35,248 bases of DNA, from assembly GCF_004368405.1 (NCBI RefSeq), contig NZ_SBJH01000057.1, positions 1 to 35,248 of the forward strand, read 5' to 3'. This document shows positions 7,638-15,734 of this stretch, piece by piece. Origin of the DNA: Olivibacter sp. XZL3 (GTDB lineage Bacteria > Bacteroidota > Bacteroidia > Sphingobacteriales > Sphingobacteriaceae). The notes beneath the pieces are model-generated. The model ran no database searches, had not been told where the DNA came from, and worked only from the letters and a program-made list of their open reading frames with translations. Every line of letters starts with the position of its first letter. Position 1 is the first letter of the stretch. Made by a program: the position numbers and the translations under genes.

Positions 7638-10050
7638 AAATTATCTTCGGAAACTTATCGGGATTTGACTCGTGCATCATGGAATAAATCGTCTCAATGA
7701 TGTCATCGAGTGACGGCTTCGTAAAATAATCGCCGTCCGAACCATAAGGTGGGCGATGCGCTTTGGCCGACAAGGTACGCGGTTTGCAGTCCAAACTGAA
7801 GTAGCCGTCTTGCTCCTCCAATACCTGCTGTAAAATAAAGGCAGAAGCCCCTCCCGGCACATCTTCGTCCACCACCAACAATTTATTCGTCTTGGCCAGC
7901 GATTGTCCGCAGACATGCAATTTATCAAAAGGCTGGAGGGTTTGCGGATCTACAATTTCCACCGAAATGCCCATTTCCTTCAGCTCAACGGCCGCCTCCT
8001 GTACCAATCGAAGCGTAGAGCCATAAGAAACAACGGTAATATCCGAACCGCTTCTCACCACTTCCGCAATGCCTAGCGGTACGGTAAAATCACCTACATT
8101 AGCAGGCATCCGTTCTTTTAGGCGGTAGCCATTAAGGCATTCGACCACCAGCGCAGGCTCATCCGATCGCAGCAAAGTATTGTACATGCCCGCCGCCTGC
8201 GTCATATTGCGCGGCACGCAAACGTGCAAACCCCTCAAAGATCCCAAAATCATCGACATTGGCGAACCCGAATGCCAGATCCCTTCCAGGCGATGCCCGC
8301 GGGTACGAATGATCAGAGGTGCTTTCTGCCCACCTTTCGTGCGATAGCTCAGGGAAGCCAGGTCATCGCTCATCACCGTGAGCCCGTACAACAGGTAATC
8401 TACATACTGGATTTCGGCTATGGGCTTTAAGCCCCTTAAAGCCATCCCAAGGCCTTGTCCGATGATGGCGGTTTCGCGGATACCGGTATCAAAAATCCGA
8501 TGCTCGCCAAACTGTGCCTGCAAACCTGCAAAGCCATGGTTTACATCCCCAATAGCGCCTACATCCTCGCCAAAAGCCAATAAGCGTGGTTCACGACTAA
8601 AATTGGCAGCGAAACACGCATTCAGCACTTCGCGGCCGTCGACCATTTTCGACTCATCGTTATATACTACCGGCACCACTTCCAGCTTGTCGGGTGCCTC
8701 TAAGGTACCTGTAAACAGCTTTGAATTGTACCGCTCATAATTAAGCACCTGTTGTTCTTTATACCAATTAATCAGCGCTTCTTTCTGCTGATTGTTGTCC
8801 GCCCGCATTTCCCGCAAGGCCTTTCTAACCGTTCCGTAAATTTGCTTTAAGTTCGGTTCCCTCAAGGCAGCCAGTTTGGCAGCCAGCGTCTTTGCCGATT
8901 TATGTTCGATGGCACCTAACAATTCAATTGCCTGTGCCTTTTCTTCGGCAAATGCTCCAATATAGTCTTTCCAAGCCCTTTGCTGCTCTTCCTTCACAAA
9001 ATCTCGAGCCCACTGTTCAATCTCCTCGAGCTGCTCCTTAGCCGCAATGGCCGATTCCAGCATCCATTTTTTCATTTGCACGAGGCAATCGTATTCAGCC
9101 TCCCATTCAAGTCGCTCTTTCGACTTATACCGTTCGTGCGATCCGGAAGTCGAATGCCCTTGCGGTTGCGTCATCTCGATGACATGAATAAAGACGGGCA
9201 CATGCTCTTCCCTACAGAAACGGACGGCACGTTCGTAGGTTTCACAAAGTCCGGGATAGTCCCACCCCCGTACTTTGAAAATCTCATAACCATTGCCTTT
9301 TTCATCCCGTTGAAAGCCCTTCAGCACTTCGGAGATATCTTCTTTAGTAGTTTGATACCGGTTCGGCACCGAGATGCCATAGCCATCATCCCATACCGAA
9401 ATTGCTAAGGGTATCTGCAACACTCCTGCCGCATTGAAAGCTTCAAAAAAAACACCTTCAGAAGTAGAGGCATTGCCTATGGTGCCGAAGGCTACTTCAT
9501 TTCCGTTGTTCGAAAAATGCGTTAAGTAAGCAAGCTCCTTGTTCTGTCTGTATACCTTAGAAGCCTGCGCCAGTCCGAGCAATCGGGGGATCTGTCCCCC
9601 GGTGGTCGAAATATCCGCGGAAGAATTTTTTAGCTGCATCTGATTGACCCAGCTTCCATCTGCATTCAATTCCCTTGTAGCAAAGTGCCCGTTCATCATA
9701 CGACCGCCCGACGCCGGTTCGGCCTCTATGTTAGGATTTGCGTACATCTGCGAAAAGAACTCATACACATTCGACATGCCCGTCGCAAATGCAAAAGTCT
9801 GATCTCTATAGTATCCTGAACGCCAATCTCCCTCCCTAAAAACCTTCGCCATAGCGATTTGTGCCACTTCCTTCCCATCGCCGAAAATGCCGAATTTTGC
9901 TTTACCTGTCAACACCTCTTTCCTTCCCAATAAACTAGCCTCTCTGCTCTCGCACATTATACGGTAGTCATTCAACACAGTAGCTTTAAACTCTTCAAAG
10001 CTAAGTTTTGAGGTGTCAATCGGATCGGTATATTTCATGTTATCAGACAT
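7636..10050 (-). CDS. 2-oxoacid (branched-chain type) dehydrogenase E1, alpha-beta fusion
   Basis: An 804-residue fusion of the E1 alpha and E1 beta subunits of a 2-oxoacid dehydrogenase complex, an arrangement common in Bacteroidota. The alpha half (about 1-385) has 'GDGKEVAQIAMAKVF', 'RDQTFAFATG', and the ThDP motif 'GNASTSEGVFFEAFNAAGV' with 'DDGYGISVP'. A linker of about 70 residues leads into the beta half (about 465-790), with 'LAFGEDVGAIGDVNHGFAGL', 'FDTGIRETAIIGQGLGMA' and 'VVDEDVPGGASAFI'. It decarboxylates a 2-oxoacid and acylates the lipoyl group of E2. Branched-chain 2-oxoacids are the likeliest substrate by resemblance to 2-oxoisovalerate dehydrogenases; E2 and E3 genes are not here. 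Confidence 0.9.
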   Translation of the reverse strand: MSDNMKYTDPIDTSKLSFEEFKATVLNDYRIMCESREASLLGRKEVLTGKAKFGIFGDGKEVAQIAMAKVFREGDWRSGYYRDQTFAFATGMSNVYEFFSQMYANPNIEAEPASGGRMMNGHFATRELNADGSWVNQMQLKNSSADISTTGGQIPRLLGLAQASKVYRQNKELAYLTHFSNNGNEVAFGTIGNASTSEGVFFEAFNAAGVLQIPLAISVWDDGYGISVPNRYQTTKEDISEVLKGFQRDEKGNGYEIFKVRGWDYPGLCETYERAVRFCREEHVPVFIHVIEMTQPQGHSTSGSHERYKSKERLEWEAEYDCLVQMKKWMLESAIAAKEQLEEIEQWARDFVKEEQQRAWKDYIGAFAEEKAQAIELLGAIEHKSAKTLAAKLAALREPNLKQIYGTVRKALREMRADNNQQKEALINWYKEQQVLNYERYNSKLFTGTLEAPDKLEVVPVVYNDESKMVDGREVLNACFAANFSREPRLLAFGEDVGAIGDVNHGFAGLQAQFGEHRIFDTGIRETAIIGQGLGMALRGLKPIAEIQYVDYLLYGLTVMSDDLASLSYRTKGGQKAPLIIRTRGHRLEGIWHSGSPMSMILGSLRGLHVCVPRNMTQAAGMYNTLLRSDEPALVVECLNGYRLKERMPANVGDFTVPLGIAEVVRSGSDITVVSYGSTLRLVQEAAVELKEMGISVEIVDPQTLQPFDKLHVCGQSLAKTNKLLVVDEDVPGGASAFILQQVLEEQDGYFSLDCKPRTLSAKAHRPPYGSDGDYFTKPSLDDIIETIYSMMHESNPDKFPKII

Positions 10051-10073
10051 ATCAACAAATCATGCTTAAAGTT

Positions 10074-10081
10074 CAAAAGTA
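10074..10081 (-). promoter_or_regulatory. Candidate -7 promoter element of the E1 gene
   Basis: The minus strand reads TACTTTTG here, matching TAnnTTTG, 23 bases ahead of the E1 start codon. No clear -33 TTG at the right distance was found, so this is tentative. Confidence 0.35.
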
Positions 10082-10326
10082 ATAAAAAATTGTATAAAAT
10101 TTTGCTTTACCCGCCGCTACCGCTTAGCTATTTTAAATTTTCACAGAAAGAACAAACAAAATTTCAGTACGACAGAAAATGACAGATGCAACAGCCGTAC
10201 CTTTTGTTATCCACGATAAATACAACATTATGAACCAACTACAAATATGCAGAAGCGGTGCCGTTCAACAGCGACACAAGAGCGAGTGCGCCCCGTCAAA
10301 CAGAAACAAACATATTACCTGAATTA

Positions 10327-10358
10327 TTGGCATTATAATTGGCGTAATGATATTTTTG
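10327..10358 (+). promoter_or_regulatory. Predicted promoter ahead of a small ORF
   Basis: TTG (10327-10329), a 21-base spacer and TATTTTTG (10351-10358) match the Bacteroidota promoter consensus. It points at the short frame starting at 10395. Confidence 0.5.
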
Positions 10359-10394
10359 TTATAAATTTATACAAAGAACCGAGCTTCTTTCATC

Positions 10395-10490
10395 ATGAAA
10401 TCGTCAGAAAAAGAAATTGTTGTAAATACACAAAAAAACGAATTCATTATGAAAGAGCGCATTAAGGTAAAGCCTTCTAAAGAGCGATAG
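10395..10490 (+). CDS. Possible small basic protein, 31 aa
   Basis: An ATG-to-TAG frame of 31 codons, rich in Lys, Glu and Arg and ending 'MKERIKVKPSKER'. It sits about 30 bases downstream of a well-formed promoter (10327-10358) and ahead of the DUF1573 gene. I recognise no family. A second in-frame Met at residue 19 could be an alternative start. The charged composition and the promoter argue for a real gene, but a frame this short may be chance. Confidence 0.35.
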   Translation: MKSSEKEIVVNTQKNEFIMKERIKVKPSKER

Positions 10491-10597
10491 ATCGCTTACC
10501 GACATTAAAAACAAATTGTTAATGAATCTTGTATAAGCTATGTTCAAAACACTGAACAAGGTATACAAATTTAAGCTACTTAAAAACAGATTTTCTA

Positions 10598-10978
10598 ATG
10601 AAAAAATTATTAGCCATTGTTACACTTCTAGTTGCATTCACAGCCTTTAGTGCGTGGAAAGCAGACGGTAATGCTGAATTCAAATTTGAGAAAGAGACCT
10701 ATGATTTTGGTAAAATTCCACAGGGCAAACCAGTTTCCTATGAATTTAAGTTTACCAATGTAGGAACCGAACCACTGATCATTACCAAGGTGGAGTCATC
10801 CTGCGGTTGCACAGTGCCTAAATACACCAATGCGCCCGTTAAGCCTGGGGAAACCGGCTCGATCAGCGTCACGTTCAACGCTGCTCAGGCCGCGCCTTTT
10901 AGCAAATCGGTAACCATTCGTTCAAATGCAAAAACGCCACTAAAATCGCTCTATATTAAGGGAGAAGTGGTACAATAA
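10598..10978 (+). CDS. DUF1573 domain exported protein
   Basis: A 126-residue protein with an N-terminal signal peptide (residues 1 to about 19, 'MKKLLAIVTLLVAFTAFSAW') followed by one DUF1573 domain, an immunoglobulin-like beta sandwich recognised by 'YDFGKIPQGKPVSYEFKFTN' (36-55) and 'ITKVESSCGCTVPKY' (about 62-76). Domains of this kind are very common in Bacteroidota, usually in periplasmic or surface proteins; their molecular role is not established. It is a single-gene unit closed by a strong terminator (10996-11050). Confidence 0.88.
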   Translation: MKKLLAIVTLLVAFTAFSAWKADGNAEFKFEKETYDFGKIPQGKPVSYEFKFTNVGTEPLIITKVESSCGCTVPKYTNAPVKPGETGSISVTFNAAQAAPFSKSVTIRSNAKTPLKSLYIKGEVVQ

Positions 10979-10995
10979 ACTGCTATAAATAAACG

Positions 10996-11050
10996 AAAGA
11001 GGCTATCTCCTATCTTTGTCGATACAAATGTAGAAGATAGCCTCTTTTTT
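10996..11050 (+). terminator. Rho-independent terminator after the DUF1573 gene
   Basis: AAAGAGGCTATCT (10996-11008) pairs with AGATAGCCTCTTT (11035-11047) across a 26-base loop and ends in a T run. The loop contains TATCTTTG (11011-11018), a chance-looking match to the -7 promoter element. Confidence 0.85.
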
Positions 11051-11099
11051 ATGCCGTTACTTTTAGTAAGTTTGTGCCTAAATTTGCCAACAATACACT

Positions 11100-12299
11100 A
11101 TGCCGACAATATCAAAAAAGGGAAAGCAAATGCCCGCTTCCCCTATAAGAAAACTAACGCCTTATGCCGATGCAGCAAAGAAAAGCGGTAAGAAGGTTTT
11201 TCATCTCAACATCGGACAACCGGATATTGAGACACCAGACACCATGCTCAATGCCATCAAGAATATAGACTTCAAGGTATGGGCCTACACGCCTTCACAA
11301 GGGAATGCCAGCTATCGCGAAAAGCTGAGCACCTATTATAATAAGCTGGGCTATGATATAAGGGCAGACCATATCTTGGTGACTACCGGAGGATCCGAGG
11401 CCATTACAATAGCCATCGAATCCTGTTTAGATCCCGGAGATCAAGTCATTATACCCGAACCCTTTTATGCAAACTATAACGGCTTTGCCTGTATGGCAGG
11501 TGTAGAGGTAACACCCATCCCATCGAGCATCGAGACGGGATTTGCACTTCCCGAGATTGCGGCGTTCGAGCGTGTAATCGGGCCTAAGACCAAAGCCATC
11601 ATCATCTGTAATCCGAACAATCCGACTGGCTACCTTTATTCACTGGAAGAAATGGAAGCCCTAAAGGAACTTTGCTTAAAAAACGATCTTTATTTGTTCT
11701 CCGATGAGGCCTACCGGGAGTTTTGCTATGACGACAACACCTTTATTTCGCCTATGCAGCTCGAAGGCATGGAGAAGCACGTCGTTGTTTTCGATACGGT
11801 ATCGAAACGATACAGTGCCTGCGGTGCGCGCCTTGGTTGTCTGATCACCAAAAACGAAGAAATTCTGGAAGCCGGCCTGAAATTCGCGCAAGCCCGACTG
11901 AGTCCGCCAGCGGTTGCTCAAATTGCGGGGGAAGCTGCCGTAGACACGCCACAAAGCTACTTTGACAATGTCATTGCCGAGTATACCGAAAGGCGTAATC
12001 TCTTAGTGGCAGGTTTGAACAAAATTCCCGGCGTATATTGCCCAAACCCGGGCGGAGCATTTTATGTAGTGGCCAAACTGCCGATAGACAATGCCGATAG
12101 GTTCTGCCAGTGGATGCTGGAAGCATTCGAATATAACAACCAGACAGTCATGATGGCACCCGCAACCGGCTTTTATTCAGACACACGTTTGGGCGAACAG
12201 CAAGTGAGACTGGCTTATGTGCTATGTTTGGACGATCTGCGCAATGCCTTGGAATGCCTAGAAAAAGGTTTGGAACAATACCCCGGTCGGACGCAATAG
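11100..12299 (+). CDS. PLP-dependent aminotransferase, class I/II
   Basis: A 399-residue fold-type I aminotransferase. Visible are 'NPNNPTG' (171-177), 'SDEAYREF' (201-208, Asp202 to the pyridine N and Tyr205), and 'TVSKRYSACGARLG' (233-246) with the Schiff-base Lys236 and the phosphate-binding Arg244. The sequence resembles aspartate/aromatic aminotransferase relatives of the AspC/AAT-Ib group in Bacteroidota. Given the aro operon 4 kb upstream, transamination of an aromatic 2-oxoacid is possible but not shown. Two TAnnTTTG matches (11067-11074 and 11079-11086) lie just before the start, either of which would give a short leader. A terminator follows at 12322-12355. Confidence 0.9.
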   Translation: MPTISKKGKQMPASPIRKLTPYADAAKKSGKKVFHLNIGQPDIETPDTMLNAIKNIDFKVWAYTPSQGNASYREKLSTYYNKLGYDIRADHILVTTGGSEAITIAIESCLDPGDQVIIPEPFYANYNGFACMAGVEVTPIPSSIETGFALPEIAAFERVIGPKTKAIIICNPNNPTGYLYSLEEMEALKELCLKNDLYLFSDEAYREFCYDDNTFISPMQLEGMEKHVVVFDTVSKRYSACGARLGCLITKNEEILEAGLKFAQARLSPPAVAQIAGEAAVDTPQSYFDNVIAEYTERRNLLVAGLNKIPGVYCPNPGGAFYVVAKLPIDNADRFCQWMLEAFEYNNQTVMMAPATGFYSDTRLGEQQVRLAYVLCLDDLRNALECLEKGLEQYPGRTQ

Positions 12300-12321
12300 T
12301 TAATCCGATTTCATTGTATAA

Positions 12322-12356
12322 AGGGCCGCATCGTGATAACATGATGCGGCCTTTTC
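12322..12356 (+). terminator. Terminator after the aminotransferase gene
   Basis: GGCCGCATC (12324-12332) pairs with GATGCGGCC (12343-12351), followed by TTTTCTT. Leading A residues (12321-12322) allow some function on the opposite strand, where the fructan operon ends at 12398. Confidence 0.85.
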
Positions 12357-12397
12357 TTGTTTCATTCAATCGCTATATGACGGTCGGTGAAGCCGAC

Positions 12398-14041
12398 TCA
12401 CTCTTTCCAGATCGACTTCACGCTGAAAATGTCTAAGTTTGCCACTTCAATGTTGTTCCCCCAGAAATGGAAACCCTCTTCATTGTTATCCTCCGCTTTT
12501 CGGGGCATCGAATACGAATAGGCTCCACCATCAATAAAAACTTCAATACTCGTTTTGTCGATGTAAATATCCGCTGAGATCTCCATGCTGGTGGGATCAT
12601 TTGGCGAATAAAACAGACCATTGAGCTTATTATAGTTTAGATCGTAATCCAAAATCTTTTGCCCAAACAAATTGATTCCGGCACTGGTGGCATGAGATAA
12701 CTTGATGGTAGCCTTCAACCTTAGCCCATCCGCCTTCGAATAGGACGCCAGCAGCTGGTTTGCACGTTCGGCTGTTAGTTTTACATCCTTCTGAACCGGT
12801 GTAAAAAGTTGCTCGGTTTCCTCAACCGGGCGACTGAAAAGTCGCGGACCGTCTTTTGTGCTGTGCAGACTAAGTGCTGTCGGCAGCAACATCATCCCTT
12901 TAAACGGCATCTCGGGATGCGTTATCTGTCCCCAACCAATCTGCACCCTTCGCCCGTCCGACATATTGGTAAAGGTTTGTGCCGCATAGATTGACCCGGT
13001 GGTATACATGTATTTACCAGCTTCCGGCTGAAACACTTTACCATCAAAAGAACCCAGCATATATGTGCCCGAAGCACCATACATCACCCATTTCGAATTG
13101 TTGGGGTCACCGTCTATCGGCAGTTCGAAGAGCTCGGGGCATTCCCAAAAGCCGGTAACATGACTTTCGTATTTCCACGTTTTCAGATCGCCGGAGGTAT
13201 AGATGGAATGGCCATCCCGCTCATTGAGCACCATCACCCAATGTTTTCCCGGTTTGTACCAAAAGACCTTCGGATCGCGGGTATCCGGACTGTTCCATTT
13301 TTCTTTAGAATCAATGATGGGATTGCCCTCATATTTGGTAAAAGTACGCCCTTTATCGAGACTATAGGCGATACACTGCACCTGCCTGTCGGGGCCGGCA
13401 GCGGTATAGGCAGCTACCATCGCCGGTTTTTTGCCTTGATTATAGCCGGCTGTGTTATTATAGTCTATTACCGCCGATCCCGAGAACATGGTGCCCAACT
13501 CATCCGGATAAAGCGCATCGGGCAGCTCCGTCCAATGTACCAGATCTTTACTCACCGCATGGCCCCAGTGCATATTCTCCCAATCACGCTCATAAGGGTT
13601 GTGCTGATAGAACAGATGGTACTCGCCCTCGTAGAAAAGCAGCCCATTCGGATCATTGATCCACCCTCTGCGCGTGGTAAAATGAAACTGCGGACGATTC
13701 CTTTCCTTATAAAGGCTGTCCTGCCCTGCCAATCGATCGTCCTGATAAATTTTTGCCAATCCCGCTTCATCTCCTTCATAGCTTATTTTAAGCGTTTTGC
13801 CTACCAAATCCGAAACGTCTTTAAACACCCAATAATCCGGGTCGGTTTTCGCAAGTCGTATCACAACCGAAAGATCAGGTTTGCCATCAACACTGAAGGT
13901 CATTTTCTGACGTTGCTCTTTATGAGAGACCGGAAAGTTAAGATATCTTTTATTGATTTTTATTTCAATTTCACCCGCAAGTGAGAGCTGTGTAATCAAC
14001 AGCAGCGCGATTGTTAAGATTCTGTTCGCAAATGTCTTCAT
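12398..14041 (-). CDS. Exported GH32 beta-fructosidase (inulinase/levanase-like)
   Basis: A 547-residue secreted glycoside hydrolase family 32 enzyme. A signal peptide (1 to about 22, ending 'QLSLAG') is followed by an extra N-terminal beta-sandwich region (about 24-112, like the DUF4980 domain often seen on Bacteroidota GH32 proteins). The five-bladed propeller then starts at 'RGWINDPNG' with nucleophile Asp130, has 'SPDTRDP' with the transition-state Asp256, and 'FWECPELFEL' with the acid/base Glu300. A C-terminal sandwich ends the protein. It releases fructose from beta-fructans. The signal lacks a lipobox Cys, so it is expected in the periplasm rather than on the surface. It is the last gene of the operon, 84 bases after GH172. 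Confidence 0.95.
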   Translation of the reverse strand: MKTFANRILTIALLLITQLSLAGEIEIKINKRYLNFPVSHKEQRQKMTFSVDGKPDLSVVIRLAKTDPDYWVFKDVSDLVGKTLKISYEGDEAGLAKIYQDDRLAGQDSLYKERNRPQFHFTTRRGWINDPNGLLFYEGEYHLFYQHNPYERDWENMHWGHAVSKDLVHWTELPDALYPDELGTMFSGSAVIDYNNTAGYNQGKKPAMVAAYTAAGPDRQVQCIAYSLDKGRTFTKYEGNPIIDSKEKWNSPDTRDPKVFWYKPGKHWVMVLNERDGHSIYTSGDLKTWKYESHVTGFWECPELFELPIDGDPNNSKWVMYGASGTYMLGSFDGKVFQPEAGKYMYTTGSIYAAQTFTNMSDGRRVQIGWGQITHPEMPFKGMMLLPTALSLHSTKDGPRLFSRPVEETEQLFTPVQKDVKLTAERANQLLASYSKADGLRLKATIKLSHATSAGINLFGQKILDYDLNYNKLNGLFYSPNDPTSMEISADIYIDKTSIEVFIDGGAYSYSMPRKAEDNNEEGFHFWGNNIEVANLDIFSVKSIWKE

Positions 14042-14125
14042 CTGTTTATTTTTTTATTTCATTTGTTAATTCGGCCGATATACTAATCAGCTCTTTGTTT
14101 GTCGAATTTCATTGGCCTAACACCT

Positions 14126-15712
14126 TCAGGGTTTAGCATACCAGTAAGTAGTTGCGGCAATATCCACATAGCCACCATCCCAACTTAGCATTTCCATATC
14201 ATAGGAAAAGCTTTTCTTAAAAGGAATAGCATCCAGTATCCGCGTCCGCGTAAAGGTATTATGCCCTGTGGAAGAAGTGTGGTCGGCCCTCGTGGCATTG
14301 GCAAAAGGCGTCTGGTAAATAATAACGGGTGCCCAAGAGGTATTGTAATAATCTTCCAATCCGGTACCAAATTCAGAAGGGAAGTCTTCCCCATCTACAT
14401 AAGCTTTCGCATCCCCTTCCCCATACCACGAATTCATATGATTCAGCGTTGCCAAGGTATTACCCATGTATACCCCCTCGCCCTTCACCTCAATAAAATT
14501 CCAATCAATCGGTGCGCGGGCATCTCCTTTCGGGCTCTTCTTCGGGTCGTAATCCCATTTTGCATCCCACACCTGTTCTTCCATTTTAGTGAAGGCATGG
14601 AAATACATCGCGCGCTTGTCCCATTCAAAACGATCAGTTGCAATAGAAAGCGTTAACTCTATAGGAAAGTCATTGTTATTGATTAACCGAACCACCGCCG
14701 ACTCCCGAAAAGGCATCACCCAGTGAGAAGTAAGCGTTTTTTTATCCGCAAGTGCTCGATACCAGCTAGCGATATCATTTCCACCATAACCGCTACCTAT
14801 GAAATCACCCAGCGGACACGATACCGTTTCGCGATTATCAAATGATATTTTAAGTGTCACCTTTCTCCAAAGCACCTCCTTATCGCGGTTCAGGTCGGCC
14901 AGCTGCACCTGCAGCAAACGGATGGCCTGATTGGCATCTCTTAATTCCACCATGCATTCCTCCGAAGGGTTTAATCTGCGAGCTATCGAATCGGTCACGG
15001 CACGGTTTACCGAGGGATGCCAAAGGATGTTTTCCGTGTCTTTAATCTCATCCTTTACTTGTTCGAGCTGCTCGAAGGAAAAGGTTTCGGCCTTTGTATC
15101 CTTGGGATAGGTTCGGTAATTGATCTGATAATAATGTGGCTTTTTTAAATCTGCGCTGTCGGCAAACTCCCAGGTCACTTTGCAATGCTTATTGTATACC
15201 AAGGGCAAATACAGCGTATTTCCTCCCTTTCCTTTCGGATCATAATTAGTATGTGGATTCAGTAAGGCGGGTCCTAAATCCAGTCCTGCTTTCAGCAAAT
15301 CGAATCCAGGAACCGTGATCGTCGGCTCTTTTTCATGATCAAAGTAAAAACGCATGGTGCCGGGCTTTTCCAGGCAAGTTAACCAAAACCGAACAATTGC
15401 ACCCGGGCCTTCTGCATCCATCATAACATGTTCCACACGTCCGTCTTGTTCCTCCCGACGGATAAATTGGTTAAAATCACTGTTTGCGAACCATCCGGCG
15501 CCATTTCGCAGGGTCGACCGCCTATCGTAGCTGCTCGCCTGTTTCAAGGTATAAATAGGTTCCGGGAAACGGGCAACCTGTTCAAAATCACGCATTTCCT
15601 TCAATAAGTTCGCCATATTGACTACGTGCTGACAATGGCCGAGCCGAGCAAAAACGCCAAGGCCTGTACAGATCAGTAAAACAATTTTGATTTTCATGCT
15701 AAGTTTATTCAT
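14126..15712 (-). CDS. GH172 (DUF2961) alpha-fructofuranosidase-like enzyme
   Basis: A 528-residue exported protein with a signal peptide (1 to about 27) and a DUF2961 domain, now glycoside hydrolase family 172. Recognisable blocks are 'ASSYDRRSTLRNG' (59-71), 'AEGPGAIVRFWLT' (100-112), 'GDFIGSGYGGND' (about 302-313), 'WYGEGDAK' (429-436) and 'GTGLEDYYNTSW' (449-460). Glu432 and Glu453 are the likely catalytic pair: their 21-residue spacing equals that of Glu270/Glu291 which I recall for the Bifidobacterium dentium difructose dianhydride I synthase/hydrolase. Other GH172 members are alpha-D-arabinofuranosidases. Its place between susD and a GH32 gene, in a locus with a fructokinase, favours alpha-fructofuranosides. 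Confidence 0.85.
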   Translation of the reverse strand: MNKLSMKIKIVLLICTGLGVFARLGHCQHVVNMANLLKEMRDFEQVARFPEPIYTLKQASSYDRRSTLRNGAGWFANSDFNQFIRREEQDGRVEHVMMDAEGPGAIVRFWLTCLEKPGTMRFYFDHEKEPTITVPGFDLLKAGLDLGPALLNPHTNYDPKGKGGNTLYLPLVYNKHCKVTWEFADSADLKKPHYYQINYRTYPKDTKAETFSFEQLEQVKDEIKDTENILWHPSVNRAVTDSIARRLNPSEECMVELRDANQAIRLLQVQLADLNRDKEVLWRKVTLKISFDNRETVSCPLGDFIGSGYGGNDIASWYRALADKKTLTSHWVMPFRESAVVRLINNNDFPIELTLSIATDRFEWDKRAMYFHAFTKMEEQVWDAKWDYDPKKSPKGDARAPIDWNFIEVKGEGVYMGNTLATLNHMNSWYGEGDAKAYVDGEDFPSEFGTGLEDYYNTSWAPVIIYQTPFANATRADHTSSTGHNTFTRTRILDAIPFKKSFSYDMEMLSWDGGYVDIAATTYWYAKP

Positions 15713-15734
15713 TGGTTCCGCTTTTCAAATATAA

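Larger units (their letters stand above)
10051..10597. other. 547-base divergent intergenic region with small-ORF candidate
   Basis: Between the divergent E1 gene and the DUF1573 gene this region holds the candidate E1 promoter, a strong rightward promoter (10327-10358) and a 31-codon frame (10395-10490). A perfect 6-bp inverted repeat TGTTCA-N6-TGAACA is at 10541-10558, just ahead of the DUF1573 gene; TTG (10516-10518) and TATGTTCA (10539-10546) could be that gene's promoter. The longer open frame at 10247-10465 lacks any protein-like character and is not called. Confidence 0.4.

Noticed and set aside
10247-10465. A 72-codon open frame between the E1 and DUF1573 genes
   Set aside because: No conserved-looking segments, odd composition, and the good promoter at 10327-10358 lies inside it and points to a different frame.
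11011-11018. TATCTTTG as a promoter for the aminotransferase gene
   Set aside because: It sits in the loop of the DUF1573 terminator, has no TTG at the right distance, and nearer TAnnTTTG matches exist.
13160-13984. A 274-codon open frame on the plus strand
   Set aside because: It is antisense to the GH32 gene, whose catalytic motifs are intact; the product has no recognisable character and low-complexity composition.
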